NCBI GenBank assembly: GCA_949152475.1
Contig: OX424566.1
Location: forward strand, 10,315,177-10,379,176
From: Terebella lapidaria
Taxonomy: Eukaryota; Annelida; Polychaeta; Terebellida; Terebellidae
Direction: 5' to 3'
DNA length: 64,000 bases
Position 1 is the first letter of the stretch; each line of letters opens with the position of its first letter. Positions 32,698-43,690 of the stretch are shown in pieces. The notes beneath the pieces are model-generated. The model searched no databases and had not been told where the DNA came from. It saw only the letters and a list, made by a program, of their open reading frames with translations. The position numbers and the translations under genes are program-made.

Positions 32698-34060
32698 CAG
32701 AGGCAGATGGCAGTATAGCGGTAGAGGGAGGCGGTTGGCAGTTTGGCGGAGACGGAAGAAGCGGTGGCAGTTAGCAGCAACAAGCCCAGACCCATCTCGA
32801 GGTACCGGAGCCGATCGAGACCGCGGAAAGAAGCGGAGTCGCAGCCGTTCGCCGGATAAATCCGGACGTCATCAACGACGGGAATATCGGAAGGAGAGCC
32901 CAGAGCGAGCCAAAGACCGAGGCGGAGAACGTGGCCGAGAGGAGAAACGACACACCCCACCCAAGTCTTCCGGAGGCAGCGTCAAAGGAAAAGGCAAGGG
33001 GGTGTATGACTACAAGTTCCGGCTGTTGGAGGAAGGTTCCAGCGGAGCAACGGCAGAAGTGGGAGTGGCGGACATTGCGGAAATGCAGAGCCGAGACGAT
33101 GAGGAAGACCTTTTCCGGAGTCCACCTCCGAGAACAACTAGCAGTGGCAGTGCAGTGAGCAGTGTGATTGTCCGGCCCGGAGGCGGAGCAGAAAGCAGAT
33201 CCAGCGGCCGAGCCGATAGCCGAGCCGATAGCAGAGCAGATAGCAGAGCAGATGGCCGAGCGGACAGCAGACCCATTGGCAGATCAGGAGGCAGACCAGA
33301 GACCAAAACGGAAGGCGGAACCCGGAGCAGAGCTGGCAGTGAGACGGAGACCCGAGGATCCACGGAGCGAACTTTACCGGCAACCATCCAAGCAGTAGCC
33401 GGAAGCAGAACCAGTTCAGCGGCTAGGGATGACGGAATGGAGTCTTCCGCGTCTGAACGAAGCCATGCGGACGTGCAGAGAGCCCGGAGGAGTATTCTGG
33501 TAGATCAAGCCAGAGCTACACCCGGAATCCTGTCTCCGGTGGAGACCCGGCCTCGACAGTCTTCCAGTGAGCGGTCCGGAAGGAGCCAAGTCCGAGCGCC
33601 AACCCAGAGTCCACCCTACACATTCTACCCGTTTGGCGGTCCTTCAACTCAACCGTGTCCGTCACATTGTTTCCCGGTGAATATTGGGGGACGGAGCGCT
33701 TCCGTCTTTGCGCCTGCAGTCCCGGAGCATGCCAGATACTATGCAGTACGTTGGGGACCGGAGCAGTGGGGGCCAGCCGAGATGAGAGACTCCGGCGTCT
33801 ACGTGGAGACCATGGAGCAGAGAGAGTCACCGTTTGGTCTCGTCCCGACCCGTCAGATCGTCCGGATCCCAGATTGGTCCATCCGGGACGGACGCCTCAG
33901 GAATGGGTTCTACGTCCCGCCCCAGTGGAGCCTCCATGATCCGGATCTTCTCCCGGTTGATGCCAGAGGAACAAGCTTCGGACGACCGTTGGTACCAAAT
34001 ACCATTCCACCTCGTCCGCCGTCGGGGAGCAGTTCGCGCCGTGATACTGGTGGGCAGTAG
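32657..34060 (+). CDS. Accessory ORF3 of the LTR element, Arg/Ser-rich protein (467 aa)
   Basis: Starts inside the end of ORF2 in a different frame, with a weak start context, so it may be reached by leaky scanning, reinitiation, frameshifting or splicing. The N-terminal ~120 residues are strongly basic with an RS tract (KKRSRSRSPDKSGRHQRRE). Residues ~175-220 repeat (R/D)ADSRADSRADGR. The last ~150 residues are less biased, with ARYYAVRWGPEQWGP and QIVRIPDWSIRDGRL, and look like a folded domain of no family I recognise. The basic/RS part suggests RNA binding or nuclear localisation; this is inference. No membrane segment is present, so it is not an envelope protein. The frame is long, intact and ends 276 nt before the 3' LTR. 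Confidence 0.65.
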   Translation: MRSPGRKRRQCGSSRGRWQYSGRGRRLAVWRRRKKRWQLAATSPDPSRGTGADRDRGKKRSRSRSPDKSGRHQRREYRKESPERAKDRGGERGREEKRHTPPKSSGGSVKGKGKGVYDYKFRLLEEGSSGATAEVGVADIAEMQSRDDEEDLFRSPPPRTTSSGSAVSSVIVRPGGGAESRSSGRADSRADSRADSRADGRADSRPIGRSGGRPETKTEGGTRSRAGSETETRGSTERTLPATIQAVAGSRTSSAARDDGMESSASERSHADVQRARRSILVDQARATPGILSPVETRPRQSSSERSGRSQVRAPTQSPPYTFYPFGGPSTQPCPSHCFPVNIGGRSASVFAPAVPEHARYYAVRWGPEQWGPAEMRDSGVYVETMEQRESPFGLVPTRQIVRIPDWSIRDGRLRNGFYVPPQWSLHDPDLLPVDARGTSFGRPLVPNTIPPRPPSGSSSRRDTGGQ

Positions 34061-34322
34061 TCGTCGCAAGTCGTCGCAAGTCGTCGCAAGTCAAGTCGGC
34101 GCAAGGAGAAGAAAGAAGAACCGTTTCCCGGATTCTAGTATAATTAAGAGTTAAAAAGTGGGAAACGGAACAAGCAAGATATCTGGGTACAGTGACGGTA
34201 AACTAGTTAAGAGGTACCAGTACCCGGATCACGGAAACAAGTTGTGTTTGATTTTACGGACAGTTTAACGGTTGACAATTTGTATATATGTGATATTGTT
34301 CTGTTCGGGACGAACAGAGTCT

Positions 34323-34335
34323 AAGGAAGGGGGAG
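34323..34335 (+). promoter_or_regulatory. Polypurine tract
   Basis: AAGGAAGGGGGAG immediately precedes the 3' LTR, the usual plus-strand primer position. Confidence 0.9.
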
Positions 34336-35723
34336 TGTAACGGTTTTGGGGCGTACCCAAAGGTTTCCCCTAGGTAATTCTGTTAGTGTTTTGTGATATT
34401 ATGGTTAAATAACCGTTTATTAAAATGTATATGTGTTTAAAGGCTCATACGGTTCCGTATTGTTAATGTTTTAAAGGTATTCCGTCTCGGAACTTAGTAA
34501 TTTATGATGTCGGTAAAGCCGGAGACGGAGCCGGAACCGGAGACGGAACCGGACACGGAGCCGGAACAATGGAGTACAAAAACGTAATGACGTTATTTCC
34601 GGAAGGTCATGTGATCAGCCTCGTTTTCGGTTTAAAAGGTGACGTGTCAGCCACTGATTGGTTCTAGAGTGTTTTTAGAAATCCGGAAAATATCAGTGTT
34701 TTGGCGGATTATGACGTCACAATAGGTTGGTCACGTGACGTGGGTCTCAGGTCTATAAAAGCCCCCGCTTCACAGCGGACGGCGGAGTTGGTGTCCTGAC
34801 GTCGACCTGTGCAGACCCCTTCTCCCATAGCAGAGTACTCCCTTGTTCCGGATAGAGTCATCCAGATGATAGCAGTTAAGTCTTCCGACTGTGCACTTGG
34901 AAAATAAACATGAAAACTTCAACCGAGTTGTTTTTCCGTGTTCGTTAGGAAACTGGAAGTTATAATAAAGTTAGTTCACCGGAAAAGACAGTTATACGGA
35001 GTAAAGGGAGATAAGACTACAGTCGGTTAAGACCAAGTTGTAACGACGTCTTAGGGTGATCTAAGAACCCAGATCACCGAGGAAGGAGTCGGAGACGGAG
35101 ACGGAGGTGGAATTCGACGGAGCAACTACGGAGGCGGTATCGGACGGAGCAGTTGCAGAGACGGGAACGACGAAGCAGTTGCAGAGGCGGTACCGGACGA
35201 CGGAGTTGCAGAGGCAGTACCTGACGGAGCGGTTGCGGTAACCGGAAGTAGGAACACTTCCGAGATACTCCATTTCAGGTGCAGTCGCAGGTTGCGGTGA
35301 GGCGGAGCCAACCGGAGCAGATTGCAGTGCGGCGGAACCTGGCAGAGCGGTTGCAGTATTCGGAAGCGGCAACGTTCCCGGATTCTTTATTCCAGGCGCA
35401 GTCGCAGTTTGCAGTAAGACGGAAAACGACGGAGCTGTTGCAGTAAAGCGGTATCCCGACGGAGCAGTTGCAGTACCCGGAGACGGAAACGCCTTCGGAT
35501 CCTTACTTTACAGGTGCAGTTGCAGATTAGCAGTCGGACTACGGTTAAGAGGTCCATTCCAGACCACGCTACCAACCTTAGAGACTTCTAACTGGAGTTT
35601 AACCGTACAGCAGTAGCAGTTTCCCGGAGTTTTACCGTTTCAGCTCCGGTTAAACAACAACTCACCCACCTCCCTAGAAAACCGGTTCGTCAAGACGTCA
35701 CAGAAGGGTGCAAACCCGTTACA
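34336..35723 (+). repeat. 3' LTR
   Basis: Same length (1388 bp) and termini as the 5' LTR. It has a consensus TATAAAAG (34754-34761), TGACGTCA (34712-34719), TCACGTGA (34731-34738) and AATAAA at 34903. The termination and poly(A) site for all element transcripts should lie here. Confidence 0.95.
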
Positions 35724-35727
35724 ATAT

Positions 35728-36305
35728 CAATACTTATATTTTTCTCCAGGCAGTTAAGTACAATACTATGATTGATCATAATGTCTACAGTTTATGATAA
35801 TGGTCAGTTCAACAATTTTCATCATTGTATTGCCATCGTGTATGTTAACAATATGTTCCCTATATGATTATATTAATTACATTCATTTTGATGACTAGAG
35901 AGTAGAGGCCATAATACCTTCCGAAATATCCTCTGTATAGAAACTATTAGTCGAAAGTCCAATAATCCATTCCTTAGATGGAAAATTTTACTCCGTATAG
36001 AAAATTTTGGAGGAAAATCCATAGACAAACGTTACAATTTGGTGTGGCCATTAGACAGCCGTTTTCTCCAAAAACTGTCTAATCATTTTTTTAAAAGGGT
36101 TCCTGTTGTATATATTTGTGGCCATTTTGATTTTCTTGGTGGGCCGTTAAAAAGATTGTACTAAACACATTACTATCCATTTTTGGGCCATTTCAAATCA
36201 AGCAAAATTTACCCTTAGAAAAAATTTTGGACTCAAAATGTTAGCCACTTTTTCCCTTCTAATGTGAGCTGTGTCACTGTACTCCTGGAATGCTCGAAGA
36301 TAGAG
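35728..36305 (-). repeat. LTR-element flank and family-1 remnant (left of solo LTR)
   Basis: Up to ~36050 nothing is recognised. 36050-36305 on the minus strand matches the variant family-1 blocks at 14140-14850: 'taagctctatcttcgagc', 'aagtggctaacattttgag' and 'aaatggcccaaaaatggata'. It continues on the far side of the solo LTR. Confidence 0.55.
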
Positions 36306-36964
36306 CTTATGTAACGTTTGACGCTACAAGCGCCCCGCGCTGAGGCACGGTCACGGCGGGCATCCGGATTACTAGAACCTCAACCAGGTAACAGTCCTTC
36401 CGGACGAATCCGGCCGTCATACATCCCAACACAACATATCATAGACATACAACATACATCAGTTAATGTAATGTAGCCGTGTGCATAGCCTGGCCGGCCT
36501 TGCCGACGGCACTGACACCGGGATAGAACCCCAGCCAGCCCGACGGTCTGCCAGAGCCTGTGTCGCACCATCCCTGGGCGAGGAACCGGTGATCAGATGC
36601 AGGGACGAGCCCCGAATCAGCACGGTCCCCCTTCTGGGCCCCCAATTAAGAATCGTCCCTGAGGCCTTATGGCCCCCCTAGCCGAAAAGGGACAAGGAGC
36701 TCATGGCTGAGCTCACCTGTCGTGCTCTCGCTTCGATAGCTCTGAGACAACTCCGAACTAAGAAAGCACGGCAGTGGTATTGATACCATGGCCAAGAGCT
36801 CGAGATGGTGTGAGGCTAGTGTTCAGTATAGCGGATAGAGAGAAGGACGGTGAGTCGCCATGAGAACTCACATGACTCACGATCTTCGAACAGAAGCGGC
36901 TAAACAAGAATAGTGTTAACAATAAATCTCCTGCCGCAATCTTCGGGCAAATTCGCCACACTTA
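36306..36964. mobile_element. Solo LTR (651 bp) with CTTA target duplication
   Basis: 36310-36960 begins TGTAACGTTTGACGC and ends CGCCACA (TG...CA), flanked by CTTA at 36306-36309 and 36961-36964. AATAAA occurs near the right end (36921). GC-rich relative to its flanks. Joining the flanks recreates the uninterrupted family-1 sequence seen near 14740-14765, which confirms an insertion. It is unrelated to the 26-kb LTR beyond the shared TGTAACG start. No internal region or second LTR. Confidence 0.8.
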
Positions 36965-37505
36965 TAAGATAGCACTTTCAAATGAGAAGTCATATACAGC
37001 CATTTGTGTGGTTACCTGGAGTTTGATATTCGATGACCTTGACAGATAAAAACAGGCATGTTTGGATAGTAAAAAGATCAAAATTTGCACCTTTTGTGTC
37101 TTTTCTCGAAAACTATATGATCAAAGTTTGAGATTGCCAATTTGAGATACCTGATGTTGCATTGAATTCCTTGTAAGGTTGGATACATGAGCCAGAAAGG
37201 CCCAAAATGGCATGAGATTGACAGGTTGGCCTCTGGAGCCAAAACACTTCTATAGGGCCTATACACTTCAGGTTTGTATTATAAGCATAGATGAACTAAT
37301 GTAAATTCACCCATACAGGCTGAATGCTTGTAGATGAAGCTCAGGTTTGTTTTATTTTATATAGGCTGTCACATCAGGTGTTTTTTTTTTCTGGTGACCT
37401 TGAATTTGATCTTCAGTGAATGTCAGCGCAACAATTTCACTGAAAAAAAGTTTTATTTCTAACATTGTAGCTTCCTCCGGCAACCTTTCTTAGCTCTTGG
37501 GCTAT
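36965..37505 (-). repeat. Family-1 remnant, right of solo LTR, with left terminus
   Basis: Continues the minus-strand copy. The end on the minus strand is 'atagcccaagagctaagaaa' then 'ggttgccggagg', the family-1 left terminus. The middle is strongly diverged. Confidence 0.65.
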
Positions 37506-38380
37506 TTCTTTTGTAGCTTGAGTATGAATTTAACTCACACTCATTATAATGGAGAATAATGGGTATATTACACAAACGGCCATTATACGTTCCCCCATGT
37601 TGAACCTACTTTACGTTGAACACTGTACACCGTTCCCTGAATTATAGCCGGGGCTTGGCGAAAAATCACACAAACGTCCCCCAATGTGCCTAGCAAAAAA
37701 AGTGTATCTTTCTCTGTGAACGACAGTTTTATTTCTTTGCTACAGTTTGTTGGAAATTATTTAATATAGTGGTTGACCACTACACTGTGTGCCAGATTTC
37801 ATGGAGTAGATCGCCAACTTTTTCAATATTTGCATCAGAAGTCTGAAGTTTGGTTTAAAATTGCCGTTTGACCCCCAGGTGAAGTATGCCAAGTTATAGA
37901 ACGATACCATTTAGCATCCCAAGAATATCAACAAAAAACAGTGTAAACGAGTTAGATAATCACTATAGGAGTATAGTTAGGCTACTTTGTTCTTCAGCGA
38001 GAAACGTGTTTACCTTGATTAGATAGGCGGCGCTAGTGTACGAGGCATTATGTTGACATTCGACTCGTCACTCGGGATTCACCACGACGAATACAATTCC
38101 TTTTTAATTTTGATCACTTGATGTATGGCATATTGTACTTAAAATTGGCAGTGAGAATAAAACTGAAAAAGAAGTTATTGAAAAGGAATGCATCCACTAG
38201 AGGCCGTAAAGCTGAACTTTTGTTGAGGTAATATGTTAAATATTCACAATTGTCTCATTAATCATTCAAAGCCCTTGTGACGTTTACAGTAATTTAATTG
38301 CCTCTAAAACATGCGAGTCAGTGCAACATTGATATTTTAGCTATTCCAATAGAAAAAATACCGAGCTATATGTTCCTTTT
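37506..38380. other. No gene recognised
   Basis: AT-rich sequence downstream of the minus-strand subtilase gene. No motif beyond that gene's poly(A) signal at its edge. Confidence 0.35.
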
Positions 38381-38386
38381 TTTATT
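38381..38386 (-). terminator. Poly(A) signal of subtilase copy 1
   Basis: AATAAA on the minus strand, about 40 nt past the stop codon. Copies 2 and 3 have it at the same relative place. Confidence 0.6.
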
Positions 38387-41300
38387 TCGGAATTAGGACA
38401 GACATGAGTCAGGCTGTCGATTCCTCAGTCCCTTCCAATCAGCTTAGCATCTTTCCTGCTGATGTCACAACAGGGTATATGAAGCAGGCGGTTAGGTGAC
38501 TTGGTGTGGTTAGAGTTCAGGAAGTTGATCTTATTCTTCGAGGCCCCATTGACGATGAATTCGTGCATTTCTGCTGCGGAGGGTGGTACAACTCGCTTGC
38601 TCATCTCGATAGCCACAGCGCCAGTGACGTGAGGGGCGGCCATCGACGTGCCCGAGAGTACCATTTTTCTAGTTCCGTCCAAAAAGATGGGCCTTGCGGA
38701 CATGATGTCAACCCCAGGGGCAAACACGTCCACACAAGGACCCCAATTCGTGAAGGATGCGGTCTTGTCCTCGATGTCTGTGGCACCAACTGTGATGGCG
38801 GAGGCAATACTGGCGGGTATCAGATCGCAGGCATTGCTGTCAAAGTTACCTGCGGACGCTACGGGAGTAACGCCAACTACTGATAAGATGTCTACCAATA
38901 TCGGTACAAGAGTAGAGAATGTGAAGAACGACATGTTCAAGACACTTTTAGCAGAGAAGGGAAAACTCCATCTGGAAAGGTGGTGATTTAGAACCCACGC
39001 TAAGCTCTCGCAGACACTGGTTGTTGTGCCATAGCCATCTGAATCGAACGCTTGTGAGCCAATAATTGTGACTTCTTTCGCCACTCCATACAGCCTGGAG
39101 CCAATGGTACCGGCCACGTGGGTCCCGTGTCCGTTGTAGTCATCGCAGTCGTCTGTGGCATAACCAAGGCTGGGCGCAGTGTGCAGACAGAAGGCGCGGC
39201 CATCAAACTGGTCATGGTGGTCGTCTATGCCTGTGTCTATCACATAGGCCACCACACCAGCTCCTAGTTACATGAACCAATCATAGGCAATGTATAATTA
39301 GTCACTTGTGCCATAACTGTGTGTTTTATTTTGTATATTTCATGCATACATATTTCTTCAATAATATTTTTCAGTAGACATGGTCATGGACGGGTGGTGG
39401 GAGCTTTGTGGGCATAAAATACTATTTTCATAGTTAATGAAAACAATATATGTGCTCATAAGATTACATAGACTGGAGGCCAAACCTGCAAAAGGCCGTT
39501 ATTTTGAGAGTTAGTATGCACGGAGACACCCATTGGCGAATGTGGTATCGTTGAAAAGCTTAAGACCCAAGGGTCACATTTTGACATATCCCGCCTTTTG
39601 GGACAGGGGCGGTCACCATGGAAACGGGCTCGGAAGGTCAATGACCTCAAATTTAATCAAGTGTCCTGCTAGGCACCCGGAATGGCGTAACATATCACTG
39701 AAAGTGCTCCTTCAAAAGAATGGTTAAACCGATTGGGTTTAATTTTGGAACATAGACAGATGCTGATACTAGGTATGTGTTGGCGGAGTGACCCCAATGA
39801 GGTGTCAATAATGGAGGTCCCGGGGGTCGGGATCACCACCCCCTGGAGTTCATCACTTCTCCAAATAATGACAAAAGTGTGATTTGGGGTTCAAAAGTTT
39901 GTTTGTTGAAAAAACCAAACAATATAGGAGTTATTAAATGGCACCATTGAAGGATAAGACCAGTTAGGATTGCAATGATACCAGCATAGCTTTTAGATGG
40001 GGCCGGTTACCATGGCAACGGACGTTACAAATGGTAGGCGTCGGGTCTATTTTTCACTCAAAAATGGCAAGATTATCGGGGTTCAGGCTGTATGAAAGTG
40101 TTAATGATCGAAAACATGCCTATATGAGGCTACCATCATTGTCATAGATGAACATAATATGGGACATGGATATGCTGATAGCACCGTGGCCTCAGGGTGG
40201 GGCTCGTTTCCATGACAACAGGTCTATTTTCCCATAAAAAATGGCAAAAATAATGAAGATTTGGTTGCTTTAAAGTGTTGATATTTGAAGACAGATTAAC
40301 GATCTTGTATCATATGGCACACACGTGGGATAGAGACGGAATGCTACCTCTTTGGCCCCTGGGTGAGGCTCGTTGCCATGACAACAGACGTTTCTTATGG
40401 TAGGCGTCGGGTCTATTTTTCACCTGAAATTGGCAAGAATTACGGGGTTCAGGCTGTTTAAAAGTGTTAATGGTCTAAGACATGGGTATATGAGGTTACC
40501 ATCTTTGTCATAGATGAACAAATTATGGGACGAGGACATGCTGATAGCACCGTGGCCTCAGGTGGGGCTTGTTTCCATGGCAACATGTCTATTTTTCCCA
40601 TAAAAATGTCAAAAATATTGAAGATTGTGCTGCTTTAAAGTGTTAGTGGTTAAAGACAGATCAACGATCTTGTCTTAGATACAACACACGTGGGACAGGG
40701 ACGGGATGTTACCACTCTTGCACCTGAGTGAAGCTCGCTGCTATGGCAACAGAGGTTTGTATTGGTAGGCGCCTAGTCTTTATTTCACCCAAAAATGACA
40801 AGAATTACGGGGTTCAGGCTGATTAAATTTATTAAGGGTCGAAGACACGGCTATATGAGGCTACCATCTTTGTCATATATATATACACAATATGGGATAC
40901 AGACATGCTGGTAGCACCGTGGCCCCAGAGTGGGGCTTGTTTCTTCTTGGGTGTTTAAAGTGCCAATGGTTATAGACAGATCAACGACCTTGTCTCAGAT
41001 AAAACACACATGGGACAGGGACGATAAGCTACCACTGTGGCCCCTGGATGGGGCCCGTTGCCATGACAACAGTCTTAACCATCCGTGTCAGTTGTATTTT
41101 TTGCACAAAAATGGCCAAGGTGGAAGAATGGCCATGGTGGACGAATGGGTGGCGCCCCTAGTGAGTAAATTGTGCAAATAACCGTTTGTTACATGTATGT
41201 GGTCTATGTATTGAATATTTCTTCATCATATAGCATATCATCACTCGTCATGCCGTTTATTAGTGCATTGGAGTTGTATAAGCAAATAACAAAAGCCGTT

Positions 41301-41527
41301 TTGGAAAAAAAACTATCAAAACACTGTGCAGCGTGGTGTTGAAACCAATGGTTGACGAGCGCACAAACTATAGGGGTTGGTTTATTCAAACGGCATTCTG
41401 AAACTATCCGGTCAACACCAAATACACATTGTTTCCATTTATATACGATATTCCATGAAATTGGCCAACCTTTGAGGGAATTGATCACAAAATATTCGAC
41501 TGGAAACAGTTTTTATACGGAATATGT

Positions 41528-41737
41528 ATAGGATAATGCACAAAGACGAGGGTCTCTCGCCAATAGTGACCGAGTGCCCGAAGGGCACGAGGCCACTATT
41601 TGCGAGAGACCCGCGTCTGCGTGCATTATCTGACTTAGTGCAGGGGTTCCTATTTGCAGAAATAGTAACCTGGCGGTAACTCTGTTCAATAGTAACCTGC
41701 CAGCAACAAAGGAAACTGCCCCAACCATGCACTAAGT
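41528..41737. repeat. Foldback element copy 2
   Basis: Arms 41531-41579 and 41583-41631 around GAA. The inner 30 bp pair at 26 positions (GGGTCTCTCGC with GCGAGAGACCC; GAGTGCCC with GGGCACGA). Same family as 9571-9795, in reverse orientation, with the 'agtgcatggttggggcagtt' flank on the minus strand. Confidence 0.75.
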
Positions 41738-42649
41738 GGTGTCAAATCCAATAACTAACGCCTAAAAGACTGAAAGTCAGGTTGTTTTCGAGGCTACTAC
41801 GAATAAACAGATGTTTTAGTAATTATCAAAGTTCTGGGAAGTTCCTTGGAATCGATCATTTTTTAGGCAAAAAAATAAATCAATTTTACAATGATGAGTA
41901 CATATTACTCGAATCCTGTGGGATGCATTGCGATGAGAGGTGGAACTGATATCTTCATAATATATTTGATGAAAGCTAATAACACATTTCATTATTCAAA
42001 TAGGAAAGAAATACAAAGCATACAAGACTCAAGCAACATATCCACATTGATTTTCAATATCCAGCAGTCGGTTGAACATGTTGTTGAAAAGGATTTTAGT
42101 AAATGTCCAACAATCTGGTTAAAAATTCACCATGTCATTTCAAAATATAATATTCCATGAACCAAATGGTCAATTTTCTTCAAATTTCCCATTTTGGTCA
42201 CTAAGGTCGATAGCAACAAACTATCAAATTTGGAAAGATATCTATGGAAGCAAATATTTAGCCCCAAAGGTCATCATTGGCCTCAAAATTGTCAATAGAT
42301 AAATAGCCAGAATTCGGCAAGACTGGAGTTTATTACATACAGTTGTAAATGATAAGTTTACAAAGAACAATATTTTACATTCAAGTAATTTCACTGCTAT
42401 TCCTGGTAATTATTTGTTTCTATTGTGAGCCAGTTTTTTACAGCTGATAGATTCAATTCATATGACTAAATGGATTTTTGAGTACAGGACCGATTTTACA
42501 TTTCTGAACGATAAAGTTTATCGAACAAGTAATCATACTTCGGTGCCCCTGACAGGACATGACGACATGACTACGTCGTTTGTACGAAGTACTACTTCGT
42601 TTGCACAAATTACCAAGTTATTCGCACGCAGAACTGAGTTGTTTGCACA

Positions 42650-43690
42650 ATTCCTGACACAGATTCGGAGCCTAAGTTGTGTGATCGTTTTGGGAACTTC
42701 TTCAGCAACAAAATTGCTGAGAATACATCAACGTTCTCTGATGATCTCCCAGACTGCAGAATAGTGACAATCTGATCACATGCAAACTTGAGAACTTCAA
42801 AAGGCTAATATCAGACGAAGTCAGTAACATCATCAAATCTTCACTATCGAGATCATCGCGAAGTGATCTATCCCAACTTGGCCGGTGAAAAAAATGTCAG
42901 GAGGTTTTGCTGTCCTTGATAACTGCAAATGTGAACTCCTCGCTCTGCGGTGGTGTATTTTCGTCTTCACTCAAGCGAGCCTTGATCGCACCCATTTTGA
43001 GAAAAAAACATGGGTCTGACACCGAAGAACTGTCAAACTATAGACCGGTATTGAACCTTCCATTGCCATCTAAAATCATTGAAAGGCAACCGACCAACAG
43101 CTACGACAGTACACAGTGTCTGGTTTCGAGGAAGCACTCTATTCAGCATAGCAGCGCACCACAGCACGGAGACTGCATTGGCCAATGTACACACCGACTT
43201 GTTACAGGCAGATGACCAGCGTCAGGTAGGGCAACTGATATTTCTTGACTTATCAGCAGCCTTTGATACTGTTAATCACATCCTGCTCCTGTCAAGGCTT
43301 CTTCCGACTACAACATCAGAGGAGCTACCCTTACCTGGTTTGAACCCTATCTTCTCAACCGTACACAAACAGTATGTATGAGCGGATGTCCTCAAATCAG
43401 TTTAAACTGAACCAGTCTAAAACGGACATCGTTCTGCTGACCTCCAGGTAAACCATCGCACGTGTGCCTGATGCTCCCTTCGAAATTCGTGTTGGTGACT
43501 CTGTCATACAACAATCCCCCGAAGTTAGGAACCTTGGTGTGCTAATGGACAGTGAGATGACTATGGTTCCACAGGTCAGATCCACTTGCCGATCGACCAT
43601 GATCCATCTGCGTCATCTGGGCAAAATCAGACCTAAATTATATCAGGAAAATTTCAAGCAGCTTGGCTTTTTCACTAGTTACCTGCAGGC
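42650..43690 (+). pseudogene. Decayed CR1-like LINE reverse transcriptase
   Basis: Fragments in different frames match non-LTR RT blocks in order: DRFGNFFSNKIAE near 42690, NYRPVLNLPLPSKIIER at ~43038, LDLSAAFDTVNH at ~43240, QFKLNQSKTDIVLLTS near 43395, and VRNLGVLMDSEMTM at ~43525. About 100 residues including the YADD box are missing between the last two groups. Several frameshifts and stops. It lies in the centre of the giant inverted repeat. Confidence 0.8.

Larger units (their letters stand above)
26207..35727 (+). mobile_element. Complete LTR retrotransposon, Gag-integrase type
   Basis: A Ty3/Gypsy-like element with two 1388-bp LTRs (TGTAACGG...CCGTTACA), flanked by the 4-bp duplication ATAT (26207-26210 and 35724-35727). 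In order: 5' LTR, a tRNA-Leu primer site, a 1115-codon Gag-integrase ORF, a ~1-kb spacer containing an internal promoter, two overlapping ORFs, a polypurine tract and the 3' LTR. I count about six substitutions between the LTRs (around 0.4%), so insertion is recent. Protease, reverse transcriptase and RNase H are absent, so movement must have relied on another element. Its composition is much more GC-rich than the surroundings. Confidence 0.93.

Noticed and set aside
32032..34060. Envelope gene in the env position of the LTR element
   Set aside because: Neither protein has a signal peptide, membrane segment or fusion-like region; zinc-finger and Arg/Ser-rich content points elsewhere.
38506..38986. 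Plus-strand frames of 112-125 codons opposite subtilase exon 2 (similar ones opposite copies 2 and 3)
   Set aside because: Shadow frames of the conserved catalytic exon; the sense frame has all active-site motifs.
42462..42764. 100-codon plus-strand frame upstream of the LINE remnant
   Set aside because: Its first half is the inner arm of the giant inverted repeat, and only the end overlaps LINE sequence in another frame.
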